Assembly: GCA_003402315.1 (NCBI GenBank) | Contig: QFXI01000025.1 | Coordinates: 1-64,000 of the forward strand | Length of the DNA stretch: 64,000 bases | Source: Candidatus Nitrotoga sp. LAW | GTDB taxonomy: Bacteria > Pseudomonadota > Gammaproteobacteria > Burkholderiales > Gallionellaceae | Reading direction: 5' to 3' | Shown: positions 44,818 to 56,797 of the stretch, piece by piece | Layout: each line of letters starts with the position of its first letter | Position numbering within the stretch: the first letter of the stretch is position 1 | Made by a program: the position numbers and the translations under genes | Notes under the pieces: model-generated | The model's input: the letters and a program-made list of their open reading frames with translations, nothing else | Told to the model about the DNA's origin: nothing | The model's database searches: none

Positions 44818-46833
44818 ATGGCTGCGGCGCGTAAAGTACACCCCCCCAAGTTTAATGACATAACTGGAGCGATCCGCGCTTTGGCAATGGATGCGGTTCA
44901 AAAAGCAAACTCTGGCCATCCTGGCGCTCCAATGGGCATGGCAGAAATCGCTGAAGCACTGTGGATTCACCACCTGCGCCACAATCCGGCTAACCCTAAA
45001 TGGGTCGACCGTGACCGTTTCGTGTTTTCCAACGGCCATGGCTCAATGCTGATTTATGCCTTGCTGCATTTGACCGGTTACGACTTATCGATTGATGAGT
45101 TGAAACGCTTTCGCCAACTGCACTCCCAGACTCCAGGTCATCCTGAATATGGCTACACCGCTGGTGTCGAAACTACTACAGGCCCGCTAGGCCAAGGTAT
45201 TACCAATGCAGTGGGTTTTGCCCTGGCAGAAAAAATGCTGGCAAATGAATTTAATCGTCCCGGCCACGAAATCGTTAACCACCATACTTATGTTTTCCTC
45301 GGCGACGGCTGCATGATGGAAGGCATTTCGCATGAATCCTGCGCATTGGCCGGTACATGGGGATTAGGCAAGCTGATCGCCTTCTGGGACGACAATGGTA
45401 TTTCTATTGATGGACATGTTGAAGCCTGGTTTACCGATGATACCGCCAAACGCTTCGAGTCTTATGGTTGGCATGTAATCGCCAATGTGGAAGGCCATGA
45501 TCCCGAAGCAGTAGACCATGCCATCAAGGCCGCCAAGGAAGTTACCGACAAACCTACACTGATCTGCTGCAAGACCATCATCGGCGCGGGCTCCCCAAAC
45601 AAGGCTGGTACGCATGACGTGCATGGCGCTGCATTGGGCGATGCGGAAATCGCCGCTACGCGCGAATACATAGGCTGGAAATATCCTCCGTTCGAAATTC
45701 CAGCGCACGTTTATCAAGCGTGGAATGCGCGTACTAAAGGCGAGGGTTTAGAAAAATTGTGGGACAATAAATTTGCAGAATACCGCAAAGCTTTCCCCCA
45801 AGAAGCGGCTGAGTTTGAGCGTCGCATGAAGGGTGATTTGCCAGCGGACTGGGCGCAACATGCCGCGGATTTGATCGCTAAGACCAATGAGAAGGCGGAA
45901 ACCATTGCCTCGCGCAAGGCGTCGCAAAATGCGATTAACGGCCTGGTGCCGGTACTACCTGAGTTTCTGGGCGGTTCGGCGGATCTTACCGGTTCGAACC
46001 TGACTAATTGGACGGGCGCCAAGCACGTTCATGGGAAATCGACAGGTAACTACATTAGTTACGGAGTACGCGAATTCGGCATGTCAGCCATTATGAATGG
46101 CGTGGCGTTACATGGTGGTTTGCTGCCATTTGGCGGCACTTTCCTGATGTTCTCAGAATATGCACGCAATGCACTGCGCATGGCTGCGTTGATGAAACAA
46201 CGTGTGATTTTCGTGTACACGCATGACTCCATCGGTCTGGGCGAAGACGGTCCAACTCACCAACCAGTGGAACAAACCGCTACGCTACGCTACATCCCAA
46301 ATATGGACGTTTGGCGTCCTTGTGATACGGTGGAATCTGCCGTGTCATGGGTTGCAGCGGTCGAGCGCAAAACCGGCCCGAGCAGCCTTATCTTCAGCCG
46401 CCAAAATTTAGCATTCCAAAAGCGCGATGAATCTCAAATCACCAACATTCGCAAGGGTGGCTATGTGTTGTCGGAAGCCGCCAATGGCAAACCACAAGCG
46501 CTTATTATCGCGACTGGTTCTGAAGTGGGTCTGGCAATGGACGCACAAAAAGCCTTGGCTCAAGACGGCATCAATGTACGAGTAGTTTCCATGCCTTCAA
46601 CCAATGTATTTGATCGTCAAGATCAGGCATACAAGGACAGCGTATTACCAAAGGGCAGTAAGCGCGTAGCTGTCGAAGCTGGTGTAACGGATTTTTGGTA
46701 CAAATATGTTGGTTTGGACGGCGCGGTAATTGGCATGGATACCTTTGGCGAATCTGCCCCGGCAAGTGAATTGTTCAAACACTTCGGCTTTACCCTAGAG
46801 AATGTGGTAAAAACCGTGAAAAGCATACTTTAA
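44818..46833 (+). CDS. tkt: Transketolase
   Basis: A 671-residue thiamine-diphosphate enzyme moving two-carbon units between sugar phosphates in the Calvin and pentose phosphate cycles. It shows the TPP region [55 protein letters not shown] and [12 protein letters not shown]. The ATG follows a good AGGAGG. First gene of the tkt-gap-pgk-pyk-fba run that in autotrophic betaproteobacteria often serves the Calvin cycle. Confidence 0.97.
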   Translation: MAAARKVHPPKFNDITGAIRALAMDAVQKANSGHPGAPMGMAEIAEALWIHHLRHNPANPKWVDRDRFVFSNGHGSMLIYALLHLTGYDLSIDELKRFRQLHSQTPGHPEYGYTAGVETTTGPLGQGITNAVGFALAEKMLANEFNRPGHEIVNHHTYVFLGDGCMMEGISHESCALAGTWGLGKLIAFWDDNGISIDGHVEAWFTDDTAKRFESYGWHVIANVEGHDPEAVDHAIKAAKEVTDKPTLICCKTIIGAGSPNKAGTHDVHGAALGDAEIAATREYIGWKYPPFEIPAHVYQAWNARTKGEGLEKLWDNKFAEYRKAFPQEAAEFERRMKGDLPADWAQHAADLIAKTNEKAETIASRKASQNAINGLVPVLPEFLGGSADLTGSNLTNWTGAKHVHGKSTGNYISYGVREFGMSAIMNGVALHGGLLPFGGTFLMFSEYARNALRMAALMKQRVIFVYTHDSIGLGEDGPTHQPVEQTATLRYIPNMDVWRPCDTVESAVSWVAAVERKTGPSSLIFSRQNLAFQKRDESQITNIRKGGYVLSEAANGKPQALIIATGSEVGLAMDAQKALAQDGINVRVVSMPSTNVFDRQDQAYKDSVLPKGSKRVAVEAGVTDFWYKYVGLDGAVIGMDTFGESAPASELFKHFGFTLENVVKTVKSIL

Positions 46834-48189
<1,356 letters not shown>

Positions 48190-48200
48190 ACATGTGTGCA

Positions 48201-48225
48201 AGGTGAGGCACTCCCTCACCTTTTT
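48201..48225 (+). terminator. Intrinsic terminator after gap
   Basis: AGGTGAGG-CACT-CCCTCACC forms a stem with a short loop, followed by TTTTT (48221-48225). It lies between gap and pgk on the coding strand. Read-through or an independent promoter would be needed for pgk. Confidence 0.85.
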
Positions 48226-48272
48226 GCATTTCTTCTTATCGTTTCACCTCGAATGGTTAATTGGAGAAAGAA

Positions 48273-49457
48273 TTGTCCGTAATCAAAATGACTGATTTGG
48301 ATCTCAAGGGCAGACGTGTCCTGATCCGCGAAGACTTGAATGTTCCCCAAGCCGATGACGGCACCATAACTGATGATACCCGCATCCGAGCAAGCATGCC
48401 TACCATCCAGCACGCCGTAAAAGCAGGCGCCAAAGTAATGTTGATGTCCCACCTCGGTCGTCCTGAAGAAGGTATATATTCCGAGGCCGATTCCCTAAAG
48501 CCTGTAGCCAAGCGTTTATCTGACTTACTGGGTAAAGAGATACGGGTAATTAAAGATTGGCTGGACGGCGGCTTCACCATCGCCGATGGCGAAGTCGTAC
48601 TATTTGAAAACGTACGCTTCAATAAAGGTGAAGGCAAAAATAACGACGAGCTGTCCCAAAAAATGGCTAAGCTGTGTGACATCTATGCGATGGATGCATT
48701 CGGTACCGCGCATCGCGCGCAAGCTTCCACCCACGGTGTGGCGAAATATGCGCCAGTGGCATGCGCTGGCCCACTACTGGCAGCCGAACTGGAAGCATTG
48801 GGCAAGGCATTAAAAAGTCCGGCTCACCCGCTGATCGCCATCGTCGGCGGTTCTAAAGTTTCAACCAAGTTGACCGTATTGGAATCATTGTCCCACATTG
48901 TAGATCAATTGATCGTCGGTGGCGGCATTGCCAATACTTTCATCAAAGCGGCTGGTTATAACGTCGGTAAATCGCTATATGAACCCGATCTTGTCGCCGA
49001 AGCTCAGCGTTTAATACAAGCCGCCAAGACCAAAGGCGGATCAATTCCGGTACCTACCGATGTGGTCGTAGGCAAGAAATTCGATGCCAATGAGCCAGCC
49101 GTGGTGAAGAAAGTGGCTGATATCACCGACGATGATATGATTTTTGATATTGGTCCCGAAACTGCCCAGACTTATGCAGCCTATCTGAAGAACGCAGCAA
49201 CCATCGTGTGGAATGGCCCGGTAGGCGTATTTGAATTTGACCAATTTGGCGCCGGCACCAAAACACTAGGCATGGCGATTGCGGAAAGTCCCGCATTTTC
49301 TATCGCCGGCGGTGGGGATACACTGGCGGCGATTGCCAAATACAAGATCAGCGATCAAGTAAGCTATATTTCCACGGGCGGCGGTGCATTTCTAGAATTC
49401 CTCGAAGGCAAAAAATTGCCGGCGGTAGAAATTCTTGAGCAACGTGCGGCGAAGTAA
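48273..49457 (+). CDS. pgk: Phosphoglycerate kinase
   Basis: A 394-residue phosphoglycerate kinase. The start is taken at TTG 48273, which has GGAGAAAG seven bases upstream and gives [16 protein letters not shown], the family N-terminus; ATG 48288 is an alternative. Conserved segments are [33 protein letters not shown] and the nucleotide loop [11 protein letters not shown] with [12 protein letters not shown]. It is a central step of glycolysis and the Calvin cycle. Confidence 0.96.
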   Translation: MSVIKMTDLDLKGRRVLIREDLNVPQADDGTITDDTRIRASMPTIQHAVKAGAKVMLMSHLGRPEEGIYSEADSLKPVAKRLSDLLGKEIRVIKDWLDGGFTIADGEVVLFENVRFNKGEGKNNDELSQKMAKLCDIYAMDAFGTAHRAQASTHGVAKYAPVACAGPLLAAELEALGKALKSPAHPLIAIVGGSKVSTKLTVLESLSHIVDQLIVGGGIANTFIKAAGYNVGKSLYEPDLVAEAQRLIQAAKTKGGSIPVPTDVVVGKKFDANEPAVVKKVADITDDDMIFDIGPETAQTYAAYLKNAATIVWNGPVGVFEFDQFGAGTKTLGMAIAESPAFSIAGGGDTLAAIAKYKISDQVSYISTGGGAFLEFLEGKKLPAVEILEQRAAK

Positions 49458-49473
49458 ATAAGACGAGAAATTT

Positions 49474-50913
49474 ATGTTACGCAGAACCAAGATTGTTGCC
49501 ACTCTGGGACCAGCCTCCAGCGACCAGAAAGTACTAGAAAAAATGATACTTGCTGGTGTGGATGTGGTACGCATGAATTTTTCCCATGGCACAGCGCAAG
49601 ACCACGTGGCGCGTGTTGAAAAAGTGCGCGCTGCAGCGGCTGCATGTGGCCGTATTATAGGGATTCTTGCCGACCTGCAAGGCCCAAAAATTCGTGTAGG
49701 AAAAATTGAAAATGACAAAATTATTCTCAAGCAAGGGGATATTTTTATCCTGGATGCGGAATGGACAGGCCTCGGCAATCAAGAACGCGTTGGTCTCGAT
49801 TACAAGAACTTACCTAAGGATGTCAGCAAAGGTTCGGTACTGTTGCTGAATGACGGTATGCTGGAATTCGATGTAATCGAAGTAAAAGGCGCGCAAATTA
49901 TCTGCAAAGTAGTATGCGGCGGGGTATTGTCCAACAACAAGGGCATCAATCGCAAGGGTGGTGGTTTGACTGCGCCCGCGCTTACCGACAAGGACAAGGA
50001 GGACATTAAGACCGCCGCCTTGATTAAAGCGGATTATCTGGCAATTTCCTTCCCGCGCTCGGCGAATGACATGAAATTGGCGCGCAAATTGATGCATGCG
50101 GCTGGCGGCAAAAGCTTATTAATGGCTAAAATTGAGCGTGCTGAAGCCATTGCCGTATTAGACGAAATTATTGACGCATCCGACGCTATCATGGTGGCTC
50201 GTGGCGACCTTTCCGTGGAAGTGGGAGACGCCGCCGTACCAGGCTTGCAAAAACGCATGATCCGTATGGCGCGTGCCAAAAATAAGCTGGTTATCACTGC
50301 CACTCAGATGATGGAATCCATGATCACCAACCCGATTCCCACTCGTGCGGAAGTGTCGGACGTGGCAAATGCGGTACTCGATGGCACCGATGCGGTAATG
50401 CTATCGGCAGAAACTGCGGTGGGCGACTATCCCATCGAAACCATCAAATCCATGGTGCGTATCTGTATTAACGCGGAAAGTGAGATGGAAGATATCGCCA
50501 CCAGCCACCGTCTGCTACAAACGAAATTCGCACGCATCGATCAGGCTATCGCCATGTCTGCGCTATATGCAGCTTCTCACTTTACAATTAAAGCAATTGT
50601 GGCACTGACTCAGTCCGGTTCAACTCCCCTGTGGATGTCCCGTATGAATGCAAGGGTGCCGATTTTTGCGTTAACACCAACTGAATCAACCTTGAGTAAG
50701 GTAACCCTATTCAGCGGAGTGCATCCGATTGCATTTAACACTACCTCAAAAATTCCTTCGGTAGAGTTGCGCGCAGCAGAGGACGAACTGGTACGTTTGG
50801 GATTAGTACAAGAAGGTGACATGATTGTGATGACAATAGGTGAAGCCGTTGGCAAGGCTGGCTATACCAATACCCTGAAAATTGTCCGGGTAGGCGATCA
50901 CCGTAAGCACTGA
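49474..50913 (+). CDS. pyk: Pyruvate kinase
   Basis: A 479-residue pyruvate kinase. The metal and substrate sites appear in RRTKIVATLGPASS, RMNFSHGTAQDH, LADLQGPKIRVG, MVARGDLSVEVG and TATQMMESMITNPIPTRAE. It has the complete A, B and C domains. It follows pgk by 16 bp and precedes fba; pyk next to Calvin-type genes is common in autotrophic betaproteobacteria. Confidence 0.96.
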   Translation: MLRRTKIVATLGPASSDQKVLEKMILAGVDVVRMNFSHGTAQDHVARVEKVRAAAAACGRIIGILADLQGPKIRVGKIENDKIILKQGDIFILDAEWTGLGNQERVGLDYKNLPKDVSKGSVLLLNDGMLEFDVIEVKGAQIICKVVCGGVLSNNKGINRKGGGLTAPALTDKDKEDIKTAALIKADYLAISFPRSANDMKLARKLMHAAGGKSLLMAKIERAEAIAVLDEIIDASDAIMVARGDLSVEVGDAAVPGLQKRMIRMARAKNKLVITATQMMESMITNPIPTRAEVSDVANAVLDGTDAVMLSAETAVGDYPIETIKSMVRICINAESEMEDIATSHRLLQTKFARIDQAIAMSALYAASHFTIKAIVALTQSGSTPLWMSRMNARVPIFALTPTESTLSKVTLFSGVHPIAFNTTSKIPSVELRAAEDELVRLGLVQEGDMIVMTIGEAVGKAGYTNTLKIVRVGDHRKH

Positions 50914-51002
50914 AGAGTTGAAGCACGGCCGAGTTTTCCCGTACACTGCTAGATTCTATTTTCGATTTTGTTTGATAACTTTAAATTTGCTAGGAGAAAA
51001 AA

Positions 51003-52067
51003 ATGGCTCTTGTTTCATTACGCCAGCTGCTGGATCATGCAGCCGAGAACGGATACGGCCTGCCCGCATTCAACGTCAATAATTTGGAACAGGTCAAGGC
51101 AATCATGGAGGCAGCGGATGAAACCAATAGCCCAGTGATTATGCAAGGCTCAGCTGGCGCCCGTAAATATGCAGGTGAAGCATTCCTGCGCCACCTGATT
51201 CTAGCTGCTGTGGAGACTTATCCGCACATTCCAGTAGTCATGCATCAAGATCATGGAGCTTCCCCGGCTGTATGTATCAACGCCATTCGTTCCGGATTTT
51301 CCAGCGTAATGATGGATGGCTCTTTGAAAGAAGATGCCAAGACCCCATCCTCTTATGAATACAACGTTGACGTAACGAGTAAAGTTGTTGATATTTCCCA
51401 CGCGGTCGGTGTATCCGTTGAAGGTGAGCTAGGTTGCTTAGGCTCACTTGAAACCGGCATGGGCGAACAAGAAGATGGGCAAGGCGCAGAAGGCAAACTA
51501 GATCACTCGCAACTACTTACCGATCCAGAAGAAGCAGCCGATTTTGTCAGGAAAACTGGCGTAGATGCACTGGCAATAGCAATCGGTACCTCGCACGGTG
51601 CATATAAATTTACCCGTCCACCCACAGGCGACACTTTGGATATTAAGCGCATCAAGGCGATCCACGCCCGCATTCCCAACACTCACTTGGTAATGCATGG
51701 TTCTTCTTCTGTACCGCAAGAATGGCTGAAAATTATTGACCAATTTGGCGGCGACATGGGGGAAACCTACGGCGTGCCAGTTTCGGAAATAGTCGAGGGT
51801 ATCAAACATGGCGTACGAAAAGTTAACATCGACACAGACCTGCGCATGGCATCTACAGGCGCGGTACGTCGTCACTTGGCACAAAACCCCAAAAATTTTG
51901 ATCCACGTAAATTCTTGGCGGAATCAACTATAGCCATGAAGGAAATTTGCAAAGCACGTTATGAAGCCTTCGGTTCTGCTGGCCAAGCTTCGAAAATAAA
52001 AGCATTATCACTGGATGCGATGGCCATCAGGTACACCAAAGGTGAGCTCAAAGCTATCGTCAAATAA
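51003..52067 (+). CDS. fba: Fructose-bisphosphate aldolase, class II (Calvin-cycle subtype)
   Basis: A 354-residue zinc-dependent class II aldolase. It shows [57 protein letters not shown] and [12 protein letters not shown], the arrangement of the CbbA-like subgroup. GGAG lies upstream of the ATG. It condenses triose phosphates to fructose-1,6-bisphosphate in the Calvin cycle or acts in glycolysis. Confidence 0.96.
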   Translation: MALVSLRQLLDHAAENGYGLPAFNVNNLEQVKAIMEAADETNSPVIMQGSAGARKYAGEAFLRHLILAAVETYPHIPVVMHQDHGASPAVCINAIRSGFSSVMMDGSLKEDAKTPSSYEYNVDVTSKVVDISHAVGVSVEGELGCLGSLETGMGEQEDGQGAEGKLDHSQLLTDPEEAADFVRKTGVDALAIAIGTSHGAYKFTRPPTGDTLDIKRIKAIHARIPNTHLVMHGSSSVPQEWLKIIDQFGGDMGETYGVPVSEIVEGIKHGVRKVNIDTDLRMASTGAVRRHLAQNPKNFDPRKFLAESTIAMKEICKARYEAFGSAGQASKIKALSLDAMAIRYTKGELKAIVK

Positions 52068-52085
52068 CTCAATATAAATACAATT

Positions 52086-52112
52086 AAAAAGCGGTTTTCG
52101 AACCGCTTTTTT
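52086..52112 (+). terminator. Intrinsic terminator after fba
   Basis: AAAAAGCGGTT and AACCGCTTTTTT form a strong GC stem around TTCG, with a T-run. It terminates the tkt to fba run on the + strand. Confidence 0.9.
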
Positions 52113-52328
52113 CTTATTTCGAGAATTTCCTGTTTTTTATCGAACGTCCTCATTACACACCAAATTAATCTGACTAGACATATACAGGTAACACAAGTAC
52201 TTTCCAATTCAAAAATAAATTTAAACAATGACAAACGTATTGTGGCCGAAGATCGATTATTACGCTTAATTCATGTTGAAAGAGGCTGGGCGTTTGACCA
52301 CTAAGAGTATTTCTGTTAAATTGATAAT

Positions 52329-52505
52329 ATGGATAGCAATGAATTTAAACAATGGCTTGTTAAGCAAGGCGCTACGTTTCAGCCAGGCCAAGGAGCTCAC
52401 ATCAGGGTGTTTCTTAATGGCCGTCAATCAGTGCTGCCGATGCATGACGCAGAATTGAAAACTGATACTATTGAATACATTAAAAAACGGCTAGGGTTAA
52501 ATTAA
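52329..52505 (+). CDS. hicA: HicA-type toxin (short gene)
   Basis: A 58-residue protein, MDSNEFKQWLVKQGATFQPG to IKKRLGLN. It has the double-stranded-RNA-binding-like fold with the catalytic His in GQGAHIRVFLNG and LPMHDAEL. The ATG is followed 10 bp after the stop by hicB, so this is a type II toxin-antitoxin operon. HicA cleaves mRNA; HicB inhibits it. Confidence 0.85.
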   Translation: MDSNEFKQWLVKQGATFQPGQGAHIRVFLNGRQSVLPMHDAELKTDTIEYIKKRLGLN

Positions 52506-52515
52506 GGAACTTGCG

Positions 52516-52785
52516 ATGTTTGAATATCCAGTGGACTTGATACCTGCCAAAGATGGCGGATTTGTCGTAACTTTTCCCGATGTACCAGAAGCCATTACCC
52601 AAGGTGATGATAAAGACGAAGCACTGCAGTATGCTAGTGAGGCGCTGGAAACTGCGCTTGGTTTCTATATAGGGGATCGTCGTCAGCTACCCTTACCCTC
52701 CCTTGCAGCGGGGCGCCCCACTGTTACGCCCGATGCAATAGTGATTGCCAAGATGATTTCAAACTGGTTATCTATGAAAAAATAA
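52516..52785 (+). CDS. hicB: HicB-type antitoxin
   Basis: An 89-residue partner of hicA. The N-terminal RNase-H-like domain is typical (YPVDLIPAKDGGFVVTFPDVPEAITQGDDKDEALQYASEALETAL). It ends after AIVIAKMISNWLSMKK, so the C-terminal helix-turn-helix or ribbon-helix-helix domain of longer HicB proteins is absent. AAGGA lies upstream of the start. Autoregulation may differ from longer systems. Confidence 0.85.
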   Translation: MFEYPVDLIPAKDGGFVVTFPDVPEAITQGDDKDEALQYASEALETALGFYIGDRRQLPLPSLAAGRPTVTPDAIVIAKMISNWLSMKK

Positions 52786-52811
52786 CCTAAGGTAGCGTTT
52801 AAAAAAACAGA

Positions 52812-52840
52812 ATAGGCCTTTTGCTTCATACAAAAGGTTT
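52812..52840 (+). terminator. Hairpin after hicB
   Basis: CCTTTTG and CAAAAGG form a 7-bp stem around CTTCATA, followed by TTTATAG. It is a candidate terminator for hicAB. Confidence 0.5.
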
Positions 52841-52940
52841 ATAGCAAATCAGATCCAACGCTCCAATTTCGCTGTTTTTCGCATAGTATTACTTCTCCGT
52901 TTGGAAAGTCTCCATTCAGTTGTCTGACATAATCTCAATA

Positions 52941-54128
52941 TTAACCTGCCACGCGCAATACAAGTCCCTTAAGATATGCGCCTTCCGGGAAGTTCAATAA
53001 TATCGGGTGATCTGGCGCAGCGTGCAGTTTGTATATAATGTGTGCAGTCACTCCGGCGTCCAAAGCAGCACCGGCAATAATTTTCTGGAATAAGTCATCA
53101 TTTATACCGCTAGAACATGAATAGGTGGCAAGCATTCCTCCCGGTCTAAGCAGCTTGAAACCTAACAGGTTAATATCCTTGTAGCCACGCGCAGCTTTTT
53201 CGGCGAAGGCTGCGGTAGGCGCAAATTTAGGTGGATCAAGAATGATCAGATCAAATTTTCGGTTCTGGTCACGCAGCTTGCGCAGTGTCTGGAACACGTC
53301 GTCACATTGCCATTCAGCGCGGCTAGCATCCTGTCCATTCAGCTCCACATTGCGCTGTGCCAGCTGCAACGCTTCATTCGAAGAATCGATTGATAGCACT
53401 GATTTCGCACCGCTGCGCAATGCATACAACGAGAAACCGCCGCTATAGCAAAAGCAATTCAAAACATTCTTGTCTTGTGCCAGGGTTCCAATGAGTTCGC
53501 GATTATCACGCTGGTCGAGATAAAAGCCCGTCTTCTGCCCATGCACTACATCCACGGCAAAGTGCAGCCCGTGTTCAATAATGGTTAACGATTTGGGCAA
53601 ATTGCCATGTAGTACGTTATTGCGTTCTGGCAAGCCTTCTAATGCACGTGAGTCAGAATCGGAACGCTCGTAAATACAAACCGGATTGCACATCTCTTGC
53701 AGTATGTCGGCGCAAGTGTCGCGCCAGTGTTCCGCTCCCGCACTGCCAATCTGCATAACCAGTACATCGCCATATTGATCTACTACCAACCCGGGCAGAC
53801 CATCGGATTCGCCATGAATCAGGCGCAGGCCAGTGCTATGTTGCGCCAATTTAAGATCTTTGCGCAATGCCAGTGCATGGGTGATTTTCTTGCGAAAAAA
53901 AGCTGCATCGATGCTTTGCTCTGCGTTCCATGACCACACTCGCGCAGCAATTTGTGAGTGTGCATTGTATGCAGCATGAGCGAGGAAAGCGCCTTGTGTT
54001 GAGTATATCTGTACTGTGTCACCATCAGCAGGTGAACCTTCCACACGTTTAATTGCCCCGGAAAATATCCAGGGATGACGGCGCAGAAGGGATTTCTCTC
54101 TTCCTTCCTTGAGAATAATTTTATTCAT
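52941..54128 (-). CDS. rlmI: 23S rRNA (cytosine) methyltransferase, RlmI type
   Basis: A 395-residue class I SAM-dependent methyltransferase. An N-terminal PUA domain (IILKEGREKSLLRRHPWIFSGAIKRVEG) binds RNA; the Rossmann fold has CFCYSGGFSLYALRSGAKSV, DSSNEALQLAQRN and DLIILDPPKFAP. RlmI methylates C1962 of 23S rRNA in E. coli. It overlaps the xerC end by 4 bp. Confidence 0.9.
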   Translation of the reverse strand: MNKIILKEGREKSLLRRHPWIFSGAIKRVEGSPADGDTVQIYSTQGAFLAHAAYNAHSQIAARVWSWNAEQSIDAAFFRKKITHALALRKDLKLAQHSTGLRLIHGESDGLPGLVVDQYGDVLVMQIGSAGAEHWRDTCADILQEMCNPVCIYERSDSDSRALEGLPERNNVLHGNLPKSLTIIEHGLHFAVDVVHGQKTGFYLDQRDNRELIGTLAQDKNVLNCFCYSGGFSLYALRSGAKSVLSIDSSNEALQLAQRNVELNGQDASRAEWQCDDVFQTLRKLRDQNRKFDLIILDPPKFAPTAAFAEKAARGYKDINLLGFKLLRPGGMLATYSCSSGINDDLFQKIIAGAALDAGVTAHIIYKLHAAPDHPILLNFPEGAYLKGLVLRVAG

Positions 54129-55045
54129 GAAGTTTTCTTTTTGGCCCGCGGATGCGCGGCATCGTAAATTTTACTGAGGTATTGAAAATCAAGATGAGTG
54201 TAAACCTGCGTAGTAGAAATACTGGTATGGCCGAGCATTTCTTGCACTGCCCGTAAATCTCCACTGGATTGCAGCACATGTGAGGCAAACGAATGGCGCA
54301 ACAAGTGGGGGTGAACGCCGCTGGTGATGCCCTGTTTGATGCCCCAGCCTGACATGCGTAATTGCACCGCACGCGAACCAATGCGGCTACCATTGCGGTT
54401 AACGAACAGTGCCGTTTCATCCTGTTTGACCAACTGTCCGCGCAGTGCCAACCAAGCTTGCAACGCGGAGATCGCATAGCGACCCAGCGGTACGATGCGT
54501 GTCTTGGCGCCTTTACCAATAACGCGTACAACTGCATCAGTAAAATCAAGCGCAACAGGATCGAGACTTACTAGCTCTGCCAAGCGCAGACCGGAAGAAT
54601 AAAATAACTCAAACATCGCTTTGTCGCGCACCGCCAAAATATCACCTGCTGTGGGTAATTCCATCATGCGCACAGCCTCGTCCGGGGAAAGTGCATGCGG
54701 CAGATTGCGCGCCGATTTAGGTGCACGCAGCCCGATACACGGATTGTCTTTGAATTGGTGGGCGCGTATTAAGTAAGAGTAAAAATTACGCCATGCCGAC
54801 AGCATGCGCGCCAAACTCTTACCACCCAAACCGCTACCATGCAATTGGGCTACAAATCGGCGAATTTGATGGTTTTTGAGTTCGTTTAGGGGTGTAACAC
54901 CAGCAAGCTTAAACAAACGGTAAATATCACGGGAATAATTTTCCGCAGTCAGTGGGGAGTAACGGCGCTCGTTACGCAGATGGTCGAGAAATCCGTGCAG
55001 TGCAACTTGGTTAAAAGTGGTAGCCTGTACGGTGCTGTTTATCAT
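54125..55045 (-). CDS. xerC: Tyrosine recombinase XerC
   Basis: A site-specific tyrosine recombinase for chromosome dimer resolution. The start is taken at ATG 55045 (MINSTVQATTFNQVALHGF), just after the DUF484 stop, giving 306 residues. It has the N-terminal SAM-like domain, RLAELVSLD, GKGAKTRIVPLG, HLLRHSFASHVL, LGHTSISTTQVYTH with the catalytic Tyr. It lacks the IntI-specific insertion. The order dapF-DUF484-xerC is conserved in many proteobacteria. Confidence 0.96.
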   Translation of the reverse strand: MINSTVQATTFNQVALHGFLDHLRNERRYSPLTAENYSRDIYRLFKLAGVTPLNELKNHQIRRFVAQLHGSGLGGKSLARMLSAWRNFYSYLIRAHQFKDNPCIGLRAPKSARNLPHALSPDEAVRMMELPTAGDILAVRDKAMFELFYSSGLRLAELVSLDPVALDFTDAVVRVIGKGAKTRIVPLGRYAISALQAWLALRGQLVKQDETALFVNRNGSRIGSRAVQLRMSGWGIKQGITSGVHPHLLRHSFASHVLQSSGDLRAVQEMLGHTSISTTQVYTHLDFQYLSKIYDAAHPRAKKKTS

Positions 55046-55049
55046 CGTT

Positions 55050-55670
55050 TTATAGCGAGGGACGTAGCGCACTGCTCACAATTTCCGCAATACGCTGCAG
55101 AAACAAAGTACCCATGCCGGGATAAAAGCGCTGCGCATCTTCACTAGCCAATATTAACAGGCCGATAGATTGTTCATCCGTCCGTAGCGGTAAATAAGCA
55201 AATGAATGCAAATGAACCGCACTTTCACCAAACCAGGCCAAAGTGTCATGAAGAGCGTGATGAACACAGACGGGTTGCAGTTGCTGATCCACAAAAGTAA
55301 GTACTTCCAAGCTAGGCGGTAACCCTTTCCAGATATGCAGTACAACATGTGGCACGGCAAAAATTTCACGCAAATTCTGCGTAATGACATTCTGCAAACT
55401 CATCAGGTCACGCACGCCAAATAACGCGAGGGTGAATTGATGCACTTTGTGCTGTAATGAGTCGTTTTCCTGAGCAAACTTTACCATCTCGTGCAGTTTT
55501 TTTTCCAAGCTTTTATTCTGCTCACGCAAAGTCAGTAACTGCCGCTCATTTAATGAAATGGTGCGTCCGCTATACGGATGGGGGATAGTAACTTCCGCTA
55601 ACATATCAGCGTGATCTTCAAAGAACTGGGGATTATTTTGTAAATATAGTGCGATATCTGCGGATTTCAT
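55050..55670 (-). CDS. DUF484 family protein
   Basis: A 206-residue GAF-like cytoplasmic protein (DIALYLQNNPQFFEDHADMLAEVTIPHP, then SLNERQLLTLREQNKSLEKKLHEMV coiled coil). The family sits between dapF and xerC in many gammaproteobacteria and betaproteobacteria; the function is unknown. It follows dapF by 9 bp and ends next to the xerC start. Confidence 0.9.
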   Translation of the reverse strand: MKSADIALYLQNNPQFFEDHADMLAEVTIPHPYSGRTISLNERQLLTLREQNKSLEKKLHEMVKFAQENDSLQHKVHQFTLALFGVRDLMSLQNVITQNLREIFAVPHVVLHIWKGLPPSLEVLTFVDQQLQPVCVHHALHDTLAWFGESAVHLHSFAYLPLRTDEQSIGLLILASEDAQRFYPGMGTLFLQRIAEIVSSALRPSL

Positions 55671-55679
55671 GTCGTCCTC

Positions 55680-56510
55680 TTATAAATTTATTTCACCTTC
55701 AAATACAGCAATCGCTGGTCCGGTCATCAATACCGGTGTGCCGTTTCCGGCCCAAGCTATGTTCAGCACCCCGCCGCGCGTGGCAACATTCACACGCGCG
55801 TCCAACAGGCCGCGACGGATGCCAGTTACCACTGCGGCGCATGCGCCAGTGCCACAGGACAAAGTTTCGCCAGCGCCGCGTTCATACACGCGTAATTTGA
55901 CGTGTTTATGATCCACTATCTGCATGAAGCCTGCATTCACCCGCTGCGGAAAATAAGGGTGATGTTCAATGAGCGCCCCCTGTGTGATAACTGGTGCATG
56001 TTCCACATCAGTCACCACCTGTACCGCATGTGGATTGCCCATCGATAGCGCCGTAATCTGCACTGTCTCGCCCGCTATTTCTAGCGTTTGGATAACAGCA
56101 TCACTACTGCCAAGAAACGGAATACGTGCAGCCTCAAAAATCGGCGCGCCCATATTTACTGTAACCTGACCATTGTCCTCAAGGCGAGGTGTAATCAAGC
56201 CATTTTTTGTTTCTACCACGATTTCACGCTTGAGCGTCAGTTTTTGATCGTGCACAAAACGCATAAAACAGCGCGCGCCATTGCCACACTGTTCCACCTC
56301 GCCACCATCAGCATTGAAGATGCGGTAACGAAAATCCGCGTCGGGATGCTGAGCAATTTCCACTAACAAGATTTGATCACAGCCCACGCCAAAGTGCCGA
56401 TCGGCTAACAAGCGCAACTGCTCAGGTGTCAGCTGGATACGCTGGCGTAATCCATTAAAGACTACGAAATCATTACCGGCACCGTGCATTTTGGTGAATT
56501 TTAGTCTCAT
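55680..56510 (-). CDS. dapF: Diaminopimelate epimerase
   Basis: A 276-residue enzyme interconverting LL- and meso-diaminopimelate for lysine and peptidoglycan. The two catalytic cysteines are in [10 protein letters not shown] and [10 protein letters not shown]. The start [18 protein letters not shown] is typical. It heads the dapF-DUF484-xerC-rlmI run on the minus strand. Confidence 0.97.
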   Translation of the reverse strand: MRLKFTKMHGAGNDFVVFNGLRQRIQLTPEQLRLLADRHFGVGCDQILLVEIAQHPDADFRYRIFNADGGEVEQCGNGARCFMRFVHDQKLTLKREIVVETKNGLITPRLEDNGQVTVNMGAPIFEAARIPFLGSSDAVIQTLEIAGETVQITALSMGNPHAVQVVTDVEHAPVITQGALIEHHPYFPQRVNAGFMQIVDHKHVKLRVYERGAGETLSCGTGACAAVVTGIRRGLLDARVNVATRGGVLNIAWAGNGTPVLMTGPAIAVFEGEINL

Positions 56511-56797
56511 CTCTTCGTCTCTGTTAATTCCAAATACCTAAAGTAATCCATTGTGTACTGGTTCGCCATTCCAGTTGCCTTCATCCCACAGCAAAGATTT
56601 TTTTATACGCGTCACGACAGGCAATGCGCTCGATGTCGAATTGATCGAAAGCTGATGGATAGTTTAGCCGTTTTTCAAAAATGGCGGTGCAGCTCAGCCC
56701 CACCTGCGCGCATCCTTATCGCACAGCAATACGCGTCATTCTTGGTCATGACAAACCCGGTACAGTTTATCCCGCATAGGCCTACGTATTCCTAATG

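Noticed and set aside
52273-52458. Open frame overlapping hicA
   Set aside because: It is a shadow frame of the shorter but convincing hicA.
56553-56795. Open frame in the dapF to TauE gap
   Set aside because: No similarity or ribosome site; probably random.
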